A stretch of 20,723 nt of DNA from CAMLLJ01 sp035759585 (GTDB lineage: Bacteria; Gemmatimonadota; Gemmatimonadetes; Gemmatimonadales; GWC2-71-9): contig DASTUP010000182.1 in NCBI GenBank assembly GCA_035759585.1, positions 1 through 20,723 on the forward strand, given 5' to 3'. The notes under the pieces are model-generated. The model worked only from the letters and a program-made list of their open reading frames with translations, ran no database searches and was not told where the DNA came from. How positions within the stretch are numbered: the first letter of the stretch is position 1; each line of letters starts with the position of its first letter. The position numbers and the translations under genes are program-made. This document shows, piece by piece, positions 8,467 through 16,087 of this stretch.

Positions 8467-8811
8467 TCAGCCCGGCGGCCATCCCAGCTGGCGGCCCCCG
8501 AGGATGTGGAGGTGCAGGTGGTCGACGCTCTGCCCCGCGTCCGGGCCCGTGTTCGTCACGATCCGGTACCCGCCGATGTCGAGCCCGAGCTCGGAGGCAA
8601 CGTCCGCACTGAAGGACAGGAGCCGCCCGAGAAGCTGCTCGCCCTCGGAGCCCCGGGCACTGCGGACGGCCGGGACGTGACGCGTCGGGATGACCAGCAC
8701 ATGCGCCGGGGCGCGCGGATCGAGGTCGCGAAAGGCCACCGCGTCGTCGGAGCGCTTCACTACCGATGCCGGAATCGTCCCGGCTACGATGCCGCAGAAC
8801 ACGCAATCCAT
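8467..8811 (-). CDS. Histidine triad (HIT) family nucleotide-binding protein
   Basis: A 114-residue HIT protein of the Hint type: small dimeric enzymes that hydrolyse adenosine 5'-phosphoramidates and related nucleotide conjugates; the physiological substrate is usually unknown. The catalytic triad motif is HLHLHIL at 98-104, preceded by NTGPDAGQSVD. The N-terminus CVFCGIVAGTIPA is the standard Hint start and carries a CxxC pair (C3, C6) that binds zinc in some members. The ATG shares one base with the rsmE stop (TGATG) and is preceded by an AGGGGAG ribosome site about 6 bases away. It ends 82 bases before yqeY. Confidence 0.95.
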   Translation of the reverse strand: MDCVFCGIVAGTIPASVVKRSDDAVAFRDLDPRAPAHVLVIPTRHVPAVRSARGSEGEQLLGRLLSFSADVASELGLDIGGYRIVTNTGPDAGQSVDHLHLHILGGRQLGWPPG

Positions 8812-9512
8812 CAGATTCTCCCCTGTCGCTGGATCGCGACGTATGCCGCCGCGGCGATCGCCGCGGTCTCGAACCGGAGTACGTTGGTCCCGAGGGACAC
8901 CGGTGTCCAGCCCGCGCCGATGGCTCCCGATCGCTCGGCCGACGTAAGTCCACCCTCCGGGCCGATCAGCACGGTGACGTCTCCGGCACCCACCTGTTGA
9001 GGCGAGGACGCGCCCGCCTCCGCCAGCCAGAGCGCGCCCGACCGCGCCTGCGCCACGAATTGCGCGAACGGCTCGAGCCCGGCGATGTCGGGACTCCAGT
9101 GCGCGCCCGACTGCTTCGTCGCCTCGAGCGCACGGCGCGCGAGCTTCTCGAGATGAGTGGCGCGGACGCGTGTGGCGACGCCAGCCGTGCGCTCGCTCTC
9201 GATCGGGACGATGCGGGAAACGCCGAGCTCCGCGGCCTTCTCGACGAGCCAGAGGAAGCGCTCGCGGTCTCCGGCGCCGACCGCGAGCGTCAGACCGGGA
9301 AGCGGTGGCATGGTGGACGCTTCCGAGACCGTGACCGACCACACCCGGCCATTCGACTCGAGCACTCCGGCTCCGGCGAGACCTGCGCCGTCGCGCAGCT
9401 CGACCGTCTCACCCGGCGCTGCGCGCCGGACGCGGAGATGGTGCGACTCCTCCTCGTCGAGCGCAACGGGGAGTCCGGGCCGTGCCGCGCCGCGCGGAAC
9501 GAGGACGATCAT
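8811..9512 (-). CDS. rsmE: 16S rRNA (uracil1498-N3)-methyltransferase
   Basis: A SPOUT-class methyltransferase that methylates N3 of U1498 in helix 44 of 16S rRNA. From the preferred start it has 233 residues. Motifs are EESHHLRVRR (21-30, PUA-like N-terminal domain), EKAAELGV (91-98), EATKQSGA (130-137), and the SAM-binding trefoil-knot signatures IGPEGGLT (183-190) and LGTNVLRFETAA (207-218). An ATG nine codons upstream at 9539 also opens the frame, but it would overlap prmA by 31 bases. The ATG at 9512 gives the four-base ATGA overlap seen throughout this operon and a typical RsmE N-terminus (MIVLVP). prmA-rsmE adjacency is widespread. Confidence 0.95.
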   Translation of the reverse strand: MIVLVPRGAARPGLPVALDEEESHHLRVRRAAPGETVELRDGAGLAGAGVLESNGRVWSVTVSEASTMPPLPGLTLAVGAGDRERFLWLVEKAAELGVSRIVPIESERTAGVATRVRATHLEKLARRALEATKQSGAHWSPDIAGLEPFAQFVAQARSGALWLAEAGASSPQQVGAGDVTVLIGPEGGLTSAERSGAIGAGWTPVSLGTNVLRFETAAIAAAAYVAIQRQGRI

Positions 9513-10330
9513 CCCCGGCGCGCCGCCACCGCCCACCATCCCGCGTCGGTCGCTTCATCCGTGATGCTGAATTGCGCTGCGTCGAGCTCGGGCCGGAAGA
9601 GTGGCGCTTCGGCGGTCTCCATCCCGGAAAAGATCGCGAGCCCGCCGGGGCGAAGCGCCGCCGCGATCGCGGGAAGCAGTCCGGTGTTCACGTTGCGGAG
9701 GATGTTGGAGAGGAGAAGATCGGCGGGACCGAGGAGGGGCGCGAGATCGGCGGCGTCTCCCGTCAGGAACTCCACGGCAGCGCCGACATCGTTCCGGCCG
9801 GCATTGACGCACGCGATGGCGTTCGCATCGCCGTCCACTTCGATACCCGTCGCACGCACGGCGCCGAGCTTCACGGCGGCGATCGCGAGGATGCCGCTCC
9901 CGCTGCCGAGATCCAGCACGCGGTCGCCGGGATGGAGATGCCGTTCGAGCAGCGCGAGGGCCGCGCGCGTGGAGCCATGCTCGCCGCTGCCGAAGGCGGA
10001 TTCCGGATCGAGCACGACGCTGATGCCCTCGGTGGGCGCGGGAATCCAGGAGGGCGTGACGGTGAGGCGCCCGAAGCCCCGCGGCTCGATGCCGTCGCGC
10101 CAGCGAACCGACCAGTCGACCTGCTCGAGCGGCCGGCGCGTCGCGCGAACGCCGTGCTCGCGGTGAAGGGCCGCGACGAGCTCCTCCGCGCTCCGCTCGT
10201 CTTCGGCGAACGTGACGAGCGTGCCGTCGTCCCGTTCTTCGATGGCCTGGCCCGTCCGCGCGACGAGCCATGCGCCGACCGCCTCGCGCCGCTCAGGGGC
10301 GGTCTCGACGTCGACCGCCCACCACGTCAT
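9509..10330 (-). CDS. prmA: Ribosomal protein L11 methyltransferase
   Basis: A 273-residue class I methyltransferase that trimethylates lysines and the N-terminus of ribosomal protein L11. The N-terminal 95 residues form the substrate-binding part, with a conserved linker W95IPAP. The catalytic part shows DPESAFGSGEHGST (108-121; usually DPGxAFGTGTHxTT), the SAM loop VLDLGSGSGILAIAA (138-152), the acidic ribose-binding end of beta-2 (IEVD, 163-166) and SNIL at 208-211. The changes within the DPxxAFG motif are conservative. The ATG overlaps the dnaJ stop by four bases. The order dnaJ-prmA-rsmE matches Gram-positive heat-shock clusters. Confidence 0.93.
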   Translation of the reverse strand: MTWWAVDVETAPERREAVGAWLVARTGQAIEERDDGTLVTFAEDERSAEELVAALHREHGVRATRRPLEQVDWSVRWRDGIEPRGFGRLTVTPSWIPAPTEGISVVLDPESAFGSGEHGSTRAALALLERHLHPGDRVLDLGSGSGILAIAAVKLGAVRATGIEVDGDANAIACVNAGRNDVGAAVEFLTGDAADLAPLLGPADLLLSNILRNVNTGLLPAIAAALRPGGLAIFSGMETAEAPLFRPELDAAQFSITDEATDAGWWAVAARRG

Positions 10331-11448
10331 GCGCCGAGCGCCTCCTTGAGCTTCGACCAGAAGCCGGAGCCGCGACGCGGCGCTTCGCCTTCGAGCGCGG
10401 CGAGCTGACGGAACAGCTCTTCCTGCTCGGGCGAGAGCTTCTCCGGCGTCCAGATGTGCACGCGGACGAGGAGGTCGCCGTGGCCCGACTGGCCGAGGCG
10501 CGGCAGTCCCTTTCCGCGCAGCTGCAGGACGGTGCCGGGCTGCGTGCCGGCGGGGATGTCGAGCGTCTCGTCGCCGTAGGGCGTGGGCACCGTGAACCGG
10601 GCGCCGAGCGCCGCCTGCGAAAACGACACCGCGAGGTCGTGCACGAGATTCTCGCCCTGGCGCTCGAAGCGGTCGTCCTCCTTCACGTCGAGCATGACGA
10701 GGAGGTCGCCGGCCGGCCCGCCGCGCGGACCGACCGCGCCCTGACCGCGAAGGGTCAGGTAGTTGTTTCCGGAGACCCCCGCAGGGACGTCGACGACGAC
10801 CGACCGCTCGCCGCGGATGCGGCCTTCACCGCGGCAGACCTCGCACGGCTCCTTGATGATCTGCCCTTCGCCGGCGCAGGTGGGGCACGGTGCCACGGAG
10901 ACGAACTGCCCGAAGACGCTACGCGCGGCGCGCCGCACTTCCCCGCTCCCGCCGCAGGTGCTGCAGGGCGTCGGACGCGAGCCCGCCTTGGCGCCGCTTC
11001 CTTCACAGGTCTCGCAACGCTCGAGCGTCTTGAGCTTGACCGTCTTCCGCACGCCCGTCGCGACTTCGGTGAGCGTGAGCTTGACCGTGACCCGGATATC
11101 CTGCCCGCGCCGCGCGTCCGCCTGGCTCCGCATCCCGCCGAACATCGACTCGAAGCCGCCGAAATCGCGCATGAAGATGTTGAGCGCTTCGGAGAGGTCC
11201 ACGTGGTGGAACCCGTAGCCGCCGGCCGCGCCGCCGACCCCGGCCTTGCCGTAGCGGTCGTACCGCGAGCGTTTCGCGGGATCGCGGAGGACTTCGTACG
11301 CCTCGGTGATCTCCTTGAAGCGCGCCTCCGCGTCGGGCGCGGAGTTCCGGTCCGGATGGTACTGCATGGCGAGCTTGCGATACGCCTTCTTCACGTCGTC
11401 CTCGGACGCCGTGCGAGGCACGCCAAGCAGGTCGTAAAAGTCGTTCAC
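10327..11448 (-). CDS. dnaJ: Chaperone protein DnaJ
   Basis: A 373-residue type I Hsp40 co-chaperone that stimulates the ATPase of DnaK and delivers unfolded clients. The J domain (1-68) has the HPD motif at 31-33. The Gly/Phe region (69-107) is short. The zinc domain has four CxxCxGxG repeats starting at C145, C162, C188 and C202, all intact. The C-terminal substrate-binding domains follow to the end. The start is a GTG overlapping the hrcA stop (GTGA), with a GGAAGGG ribosome site upstream. Neither dnaK nor grpE lies next to it, so partner expression must be coordinated from elsewhere. CbpA is excluded because the zinc repeats are present. Confidence 0.97.
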   Translation of the reverse strand: MNDFYDLLGVPRTASEDDVKKAYRKLAMQYHPDRNSAPDAEARFKEITEAYEVLRDPAKRSRYDRYGKAGVGGAAGGYGFHHVDLSEALNIFMRDFGGFESMFGGMRSQADARRGQDIRVTVKLTLTEVATGVRKTVKLKTLERCETCEGSGAKAGSRPTPCSTCGGSGEVRRAARSVFGQFVSVAPCPTCAGEGQIIKEPCEVCRGEGRIRGERSVVVDVPAGVSGNNYLTLRGQGAVGPRGGPAGDLLVMLDVKEDDRFERQGENLVHDLAVSFSQAALGARFTVPTPYGDETLDIPAGTQPGTVLQLRGKGLPRLGQSGHGDLLVRVHIWTPEKLSPEQEELFRQLAALEGEAPRRGSGFWSKLKEALGA

Positions 11449-12479
11449 TCGAGCAACCCTTCCACGAGACGGCTGGTGTGCTCCACCAGCCCGATGATCT
11501 TGTCGTACGGCATGCGCGTCGGCCCGATGACGCCGATGACGCCGCGGAGGTCCCCCTTGCTGTAGGAGGAGGTCACGAGCGTCAGGTCGCTGAAGCGGGC
11601 GTCGTCGTTTTCTCCGCCGATGGTGATCGAGAGGCCGGCACCGCGCCGGGCGTGCAGCGCTTCGCGCAGGAGATCCCGGCGCTCGGTGAGCTCGAGCAGC
11701 TCGCGCATCCGCGCGTTCGAGGCGAACTCCGGCTGCTCGGCGAGCATCTGCGCACTGCCGAGCATCACGGCGCTCGGGTCGGCGAGCGAAAAGATCTCTT
11801 CGCTCTCGGCGATGAAGATATCGAGCAGCTCCCGGCCCTCTCCCGCCGCATGCGCATCGCGAAGGCGATCCCCGAGCGTGGTCCGGATCTCGTGCAGGGT
11901 ATGCCCGGCGAGCCGCTCGTTGAGGAGCTGCGTCATCTGGCTCACCGATTCCGGTGCCATCTGGCCGGGAACCCGGACGAAGATGGTCCGCACCACGCCG
12001 CTCCGGAGATTGAGCACGAGCAGGAGCCGCTCGGCCGAGACGCGCACCAGCTCGACGCGCTCGAGCACGACGCTGTCGAGCACCGGCGCGACCGCGACAC
12101 CAAGCTCCTGGGTGAGCACGCCCAGCACCTGGGCCGCCCGGCGGAGGATCTCCTCGAGCGCGCTCGCGCGGCCCTGCAGCTCCGTCCGGAGCGCCAGCCG
12201 GTCATGACTGCTCGGCGCCGAGCTGTGCATCACGCGGTCGACATACGTCCGGTACGCGCGGTCGGTCGGAATTCGGCCGGACGACGTGTGCCGGTGGAAG
12301 AGGTATCCCATCTCCTCCAGCTCGCTCATGATCCCCCGCACCGTCGCCGGCGAGACGCCGAGGCCGAATCGGCGCGCAATCATCTGGCTGCCAGCGGGCT
12401 CGGCAGTCTCGATGTACGACTGCACGACGGCATCCAGCACGCGGAGCTGCCGCTCGGAGAGGTCGGGCGTTGGGGACAT
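11445..12479 (-). CDS. hrcA: Heat-inducible transcription repressor HrcA
   Basis: A 344-residue repressor that in other bacteria binds the CIRCE inverted repeat upstream of groE and dnaK operons. The N-terminal winged helix includes SPATVRGIMSELEEMGYL (43-60), directly followed by the family signature HTSSGRIPTDRAYRTYVD (64-81). The rest has the size of the GAF-like and dimerisation domains. It is 61 bases downstream of hemW and overlaps dnaJ by four bases. I found no CIRCE element (TTAGCACTC-N9-GAGTGCTAA) upstream or elsewhere in the window on reading, so autoregulation through CIRCE is not supported. No Shine-Dalgarno is visible; TAGATT lies six bases before the ATG. Confidence 0.96.
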   Translation of the reverse strand: MSPTPDLSERQLRVLDAVVQSYIETAEPAGSQMIARRFGLGVSPATVRGIMSELEEMGYLFHRHTSSGRIPTDRAYRTYVDRVMHSSAPSSHDRLALRTELQGRASALEEILRRAAQVLGVLTQELGVAVAPVLDSVVLERVELVRVSAERLLLVLNLRSGVVRTIFVRVPGQMAPESVSQMTQLLNERLAGHTLHEIRTTLGDRLRDAHAAGEGRELLDIFIAESEEIFSLADPSAVMLGSAQMLAEQPEFASNARMRELLELTERRDLLREALHARRGAGLSITIGGENDDARFSDLTLVTSSYSKGDLRGVIGVIGPTRMPYDKIIGLVEHTSRLVEGLLE

Positions 12480-12491
12480 GCGATAAATCTA
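12480..12491 (-). promoter_or_regulatory. Possible leaderless -10 element before hrcA
   Basis: TAGATT (12491-12486 on the minus strand), then TATCGC, then the hrcA ATG. This is the same TANNNT-N6-ATG layout as before hemW and yqeY. The 61-base gap after hemW contains no ribosome-binding site, no -35 that I trust and no CIRCE-like repeat. Confidence 0.4.
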
Positions 12492-12540
12492 CAATCCGCA
12501 AGGCGTTACGAGAAGCGCCGGAGTCGTCCCGATACCGTCC

Positions 12541-13641
12541 TTACGCTGCCTGGGCGACGAGCGCGTCGAGCCGGAGCCAGCCTTCCGCGTTGAGCCGGAA
12601 CCGACCATCCGATTCCGCCCCCCAACCCGCGCGGGACCAGGCGGCCGCGACCCCAGGCGGCAGGAGTTCCGACGCCACGCCGTGGCTCGTGCGGAGGCCC
12701 AGATAGAGGTCCTCGAGCCGCCTCGCATCGCTGTCGAGCGACTCGCCTTCGAGGCAGTGCGGCTTCCCCTCCTCGACAGCCTGCCGGTAGGCCTCCCAGT
12801 CCCGAACGTTCCAGTGGCGTTCGGACCCGAAGCCGCTGTGGGCCGAGGGGCCGAGGCCGATATAGGGGGCCCGACGCCAGTACGCGGCGTTGTGGACGGA
12901 CCGAAACCCCGGGCGCGCGGCATTCGAGACTTCGTAATGGTCCCAGCCGAGCTCCTGCAGCATCCCGGCGGTGTGGAGATACTCGGCGGCGTAGTCGTCG
13001 TCGGGGATCGAGGTGACTTCACCGCGCAGGGACCAGCGGCCGAGCGGGGTGTGCGGCTCGATCGTGAGTCCGTAGAGCGAAAGGTGCGACGGCTCGAGCG
13101 AGAGCGCGGCTGCGAGATCACTGGACCAGTTCCGGCGGAGTGCGGCCGGGAGTCCGAAGATCAGGTCGAGCGAGATGTTCGCGATGCCGGCATCGCGCAG
13201 GGCCTCCATGGCGGGGGCAACCTGCCCGGTGCGATGGGTGCGGTGCATCCAGTCGAGTACCGCGGGGTCGAACGACTGCACGCCGAGCGAGATGCGATTG
13301 ACCCCGGCCGCGGCCCAGGCGGCGGCCGCTTCCGGGGTGACGTCGTCCGGATTCGCCTCGAGCGTGATCTCGGCGGCGGAGGCGAGGGGACGCCGGGCCG
13401 CCACGAGGGCGATGAGGCGCGCGATTCCCTCGGGATGCAGCCGCGATGGCGTTCCGCCACCGAAATAGATCGTCGCGACCTCCGGAGACGTCTGCCATAT
13501 GCCATGGGCCTGCCAGAGCGCCCACTCCTTCGCGATTGCCTCGACGTACCGCTCGGACGGCACGACGCGGCGCACGGCGATGGCGAAATCGCAGTACGAG
13601 CAGCGGCGGGCGCAGAAGGGGACGTGGATGTAGAGGTGCAT
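12541..13641 (-). CDS. hemW: Radical SAM heme chaperone HemW (HemN-like)
   Basis: A 366-residue radical SAM protein. The iron-sulphur motif is C10-x3-C14-x2-C17 followed by DF, the HemW form (CxYCDF); true HemN has an extra cysteine at that place, so oxidase activity is not expected and heme binding and delivery is the likelier role. GGGTPS is at 61-66, followed by EANPDDVTPE near 94-103, GVNRISLGVQSFD near 113-125 and the C-terminal HemN_C-like region. The order hemW-hrcA is widely conserved. The stop is TAA, unlike the TGA stops of the coupled genes. The ATG has no Shine-Dalgarno; TACCTT lies six bases upstream. Confidence 0.95.
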   Translation of the reverse strand: MHLYIHVPFCARRCSYCDFAIAVRRVVPSERYVEAIAKEWALWQAHGIWQTSPEVATIYFGGGTPSRLHPEGIARLIALVAARRPLASAAEITLEANPDDVTPEAAAAWAAAGVNRISLGVQSFDPAVLDWMHRTHRTGQVAPAMEALRDAGIANISLDLIFGLPAALRRNWSSDLAAALSLEPSHLSLYGLTIEPHTPLGRWSLRGEVTSIPDDDYAAEYLHTAGMLQELGWDHYEVSNAARPGFRSVHNAAYWRRAPYIGLGPSAHSGFGSERHWNVRDWEAYRQAVEEGKPHCLEGESLDSDARRLEDLYLGLRTSHGVASELLPPGVAAAWSRAGWGAESDGRFRLNAEGWLRLDALVAQAA

Positions 13642-13653
13642 GCTGGAAAGGTA
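13642..13653 (-). promoter_or_regulatory. Possible leaderless -10 element before hemW
   Basis: TACCTT (13653-13648 on the minus strand) is followed by six bases and the hemW ATG, with no ribosome site between. The preceding 220 bases are non-coding, so a promoter is expected here on grounds of layout. Confidence 0.4.
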
Positions 13654-13863
13654 GCGTGAGCGTCCATGCCGGGTGCGCGACGATGCAACGGCGGCGGCGG
13701 CCGGGTGACGGTCTCGCAGGCGCGTTGCGAGCCGCGGCGTTGCTTATGACCTCGGTGAATCCACGCGAGCTCCAGCGCCGGAGAGACCGGCGCCCGTCTG
13801 CCCCGCCGAGCCCCGATCCTGATCAGAGATAGCTACGCGGGCATGTCCGACGCAGCGACCCCG
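13654..13863. other. Non-coding spacer between dprA and hemW
   Basis: This is the longest gene-free stretch in the window. I see no convincing open frame, tRNA, SRP RNA or other known RNA, and no CIRCE repeat. A GC-rich hairpin lies at 13775-13793 (separate entry). The hemW promoter should lie at the hemW end. Confidence 0.6.
13775..13793 (-). terminator. GC hairpin downstream of dprA (weak terminator candidate)
   Basis: A perfect 7-base-pair stem GCGCCGG / CCGGCGC closes a 5-base loop AGAGA. It lies 71 bases past the dprA stop in the direction of transcription, where a terminator would fit. There is no T tract on either strand, so intrinsic termination is doubtful; a pause site or chance palindrome in GC-rich DNA is equally possible. 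Confidence 0.3.
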
Positions 13864-15066
13864 TCATCGGCGAGTTGCCATGCGAAACAATCCTCCCGGG
13901 CGCTGTTCGACGGCGCCGATCAGCTCGAGCTGGGCGAGGGAGGCGAGACAGTCGCCGGGCGGCAGGCCGCTCACCAGTGAAATCGCATCGATGTGCACCA
14001 GCTCTGCGCCAAGACAGTTCGCTACTGGCGCCAGCTCAGGCGGAATGGGGATCGTCGGCAGTTCCGGCTGCGGGGATTTCGAAGCCCGCAGCGCGGGTGG
14101 TTGTCTTCCGGGATCGGGGGCGCACTCCGGAAAATGGGCCAGGAGATCAGCCGGCTCGAGCAAGGGTTCCGCGCCATCGCGAACCAGCGCATTCGTGCCG
14201 GCGGATGTCGCACTCGTGATCGGGCCGGGCACCGCCATCACGTCACGACCCTGGTCCAGCGCAGTAGCGCCGGTGATGAGAGCGCCGCTCCCGTGCGCGG
14301 CCTCCACGACGACAGTGACGCGTGCGAGCCCGCTGATCAACCGATTCCGCCGGGGAAAACTCCACGCCTGCGGCCGCTCGCCCGGAGGAAACTCGGACAG
14401 GAGCAGACCCTCCGTGCCGACGCGATCATAGAGTCCCCGATTGGCCGCCGGGTAGATGACGCCAAGGCCGTTGCCAAGGATTCCGATCGTCATGCCACCC
14501 GCATCGAGTGCCGCCTGATGGGCGACTGCGTCGAGCCCGCGCGCCATGCCGCTCACCACCGCGATCCCCGCGGCCGCCGCCGCACCGGCGACCATGCGGC
14601 AGACGTCCGCGCCGTATGGTGTGTGGTCGCGACTCCCGACGATCGCGACCGCCGGCTGCGCCAGAAGCTCGAGCCGCCCCTTGGCGAAGAGCACCGTCGG
14701 CGCATCCGGGATCTCGCGAAGCGACGGAGGAAAGAGCGCATCGTCCGGGAGGAGCGCAATTGCGCCGAGCCGGGCTGATTCCACCAGAATCCGCTCGCCG
14801 TCGGCAAGCGTCCTCCCGGCAAGGGCTGTGGCCGCAGGGCGGGAAAGTCCGGGGATGGTGCATAGAAACGCGAACGGCGCCGCGAGGGCGCCGTGTGCAG
14901 ACGAGCAGGCCTGGAATATCGAATGGAGTCGCTCGATGCCCATACCCGAGCTCAGCGCGACGGCAAGATACGCCGCCCTGTCACTCGTCGCCGATGTCGT
15001 CCAGCTCGAGGCGGGCCCCATCGGCTGACTCGTCGCTCCATCCGTCATCGTCCCGCTGTCGGTCAT
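13864..15066 (-). CDS. dprA: DNA-processing protein DprA (DNA uptake / RecA loader)
   Basis: A 400-residue DprA/Smf protein that binds incoming single-stranded DNA during natural transformation and loads RecA. The order is an N-terminal helix-hairpin-helix-like part (about 30-110), the Rossmann-fold core with GSRDHTPYG (144-152), SGMARGLDAVAH (172-183), SEFPPGERP (224-232), FPRRNRLISGL (237-247) and GSGALITGATAL (259-270), and a C-terminal winged-helix-like segment (about 335-400). The first ATG has an AGAGGA site 8 bases upstream, but it lies inside obgE, giving an 86-base overlap. In-frame ATGs at 15048 and 15021 are alternatives with poorer sites. The first 28 residues are Ser/Thr-rich and unlikely to be structured. 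Confidence 0.93.
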   Translation of the reverse strand: MTDSGTMTDGATSQPMGPASSWTTSATSDRAAYLAVALSSGMGIERLHSIFQACSSAHGALAAPFAFLCTIPGLSRPAATALAGRTLADGERILVESARLGAIALLPDDALFPPSLREIPDAPTVLFAKGRLELLAQPAVAIVGSRDHTPYGADVCRMVAGAAAAAGIAVVSGMARGLDAVAHQAALDAGGMTIGILGNGLGVIYPAANRGLYDRVGTEGLLLSEFPPGERPQAWSFPRRNRLISGLARVTVVVEAAHGSGALITGATALDQGRDVMAVPGPITSATSAGTNALVRDGAEPLLEPADLLAHFPECAPDPGRQPPALRASKSPQPELPTIPIPPELAPVANCLGAELVHIDAISLVSGLPPGDCLASLAQLELIGAVEQRPGGLFRMATRR

Positions 15067-16087
15067 CGGCCGATTCCTCTTCGTCGGTTTCGACTGCTTC
15101 CGCGCGCTTGGCCTCTTCGACGAAGCTCCAGAGCGTTTCCTTGAGCTCGTCGAGCCCCATGCCCGCCGCGCTCGAGATCGTCTCCACGCGCGCCGCGTCC
15201 GGCGCTTCGAGCGCCGGCACCTCCGCCTCTGCCGGGAGCAGGTCGCGCTTCGTGAGGATCACGAGATGCGGCTTCTCGTAGAGCGCTTCGCTATAGCTCC
15301 GGATCTCGTCGCGCAGGCCGTCGTAGGTGTGCTGCGGGTCGGGGCTGTCGAGAGGGACCAGAAAGGCGAGCACGCGCGTCCGCTCTACGTGCTGCAGGAA
15401 CTTGAGGCCGAGCCCCTTCCCTTCGTGCGCGCCCTCGATGATCCCGGGGATGTCCGCCACCACGAACGACCGCCCCTGCCCCAACCCGACCACGCCCAGG
15501 TTCGGCTCGAGCGTCGTGAACGGGTAATCGGCGATCTTCGGCCGAGCGGCGGAGATGACCGAGAGGAGCGTGCTCTTGCCGGCGTTCGGCTCGCCGACGA
15601 GACCGACATCGGCGATGAGCTTGAGCACCAGCTCGATCTGCCGCTCCTGTCCTTCCTCGCCCGGTTCCCATTCGCGCGGCGCCTGGTGCGTGGCGGTGGC
15701 AAAGCGGGCGTTGCCGCGACCTCCGCGCCCGCCCCGGGCGACGAGGAGCGTATCACCGGGACGCAGCACTTCACCGATGAGCTGGCCCGAGTCGGCGTCG
15801 CGGATGATCGTTCCCGGCGGCACCGGCATGTAGACATCGGGCGTCGAGGCGCCCGTCATCGTCTTCCCCTTGCCGTGCTCCGCCCGCTGCGCCTTCCACT
15901 GCGTCCTGTACCGATAGTCGAGGAGCGTGGCGAGGTTCGGATCGGCGCGGACATAGACGCTGCCGCCGCGGCCGCCGTCTCCGCCGTCGGGCCCGCCCTT
16001 CGGCTTGTACTTGAATCGCGCGAAGGAGCTCGCGCCCGATCCTCCGGTTCCCGCCGCGACATGCACGACCGCGCGGTCGATGAACAT
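14981..16087 (-). CDS. obgE: GTPase ObgE/CgtA (ribosome assembly)
   Basis: A 368-residue Obg GTPase involved in 50S subunit maturation and growth control. The glycine-rich Obg fold covers 1-157 with GGSGASSFARFKYKPKGGPD (15-34). The G domain has G1 GEPNAGKS (165-172), G2 TT at 191-192, G3 DIPG (212-215), G4 TKRD (279-282; more often NKxD) and G5 SSA (305-307). The tail from about 334 is strongly acidic and low-complexity, as in many Obg proteins. The open frame continues upstream as a shadow, but MFIDRAVVHV is the family start, and its ATG shares one base with the upstream stop (TGATG). The 3' end overlaps the dprA frame. rpl21/rpmA, frequent Obg partners, are absent. Confidence 0.96.
   Translation of the reverse strand: MFIDRAVVHVAAGTGGSGASSFARFKYKPKGGPDGGDGGRGGSVYVRADPNLATLLDYRYRTQWKAQRAEHGKGKTMTGASTPDVYMPVPPGTIIRDADSGQLIGEVLRPGDTLLVARGGRGGRGNARFATATHQAPREWEPGEEGQERQIELVLKLIADVGLVGEPNAGKSTLLSVISAARPKIADYPFTTLEPNLGVVGLGQGRSFVVADIPGIIEGAHEGKGLGLKFLQHVERTRVLAFLVPLDSPDPQHTYDGLRDEIRSYSEALYEKPHLVILTKRDLLPAEAEVPALEAPDAARVETISSAAGMGLDELKETLWSFVEEAKRAEAVETDEEESADDRQRDDDGWSDESADGARLELDDIGDE

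Noticed and set aside
13654..13863. SRP RNA, tRNA or other known RNA in the dprA-hemW spacer
   Set aside because: No conserved SRP apical loop (GGAAGG-type), cloverleaf or other recognisable core on either strand; only one simple hairpin.
15273..15290. ObgE G4 motif TKRD as a sign of inactive GTPase
   Set aside because: All other G motifs are intact and TKxD or SKxD variants occur in Obg proteins of other phyla, so this is normal variation.
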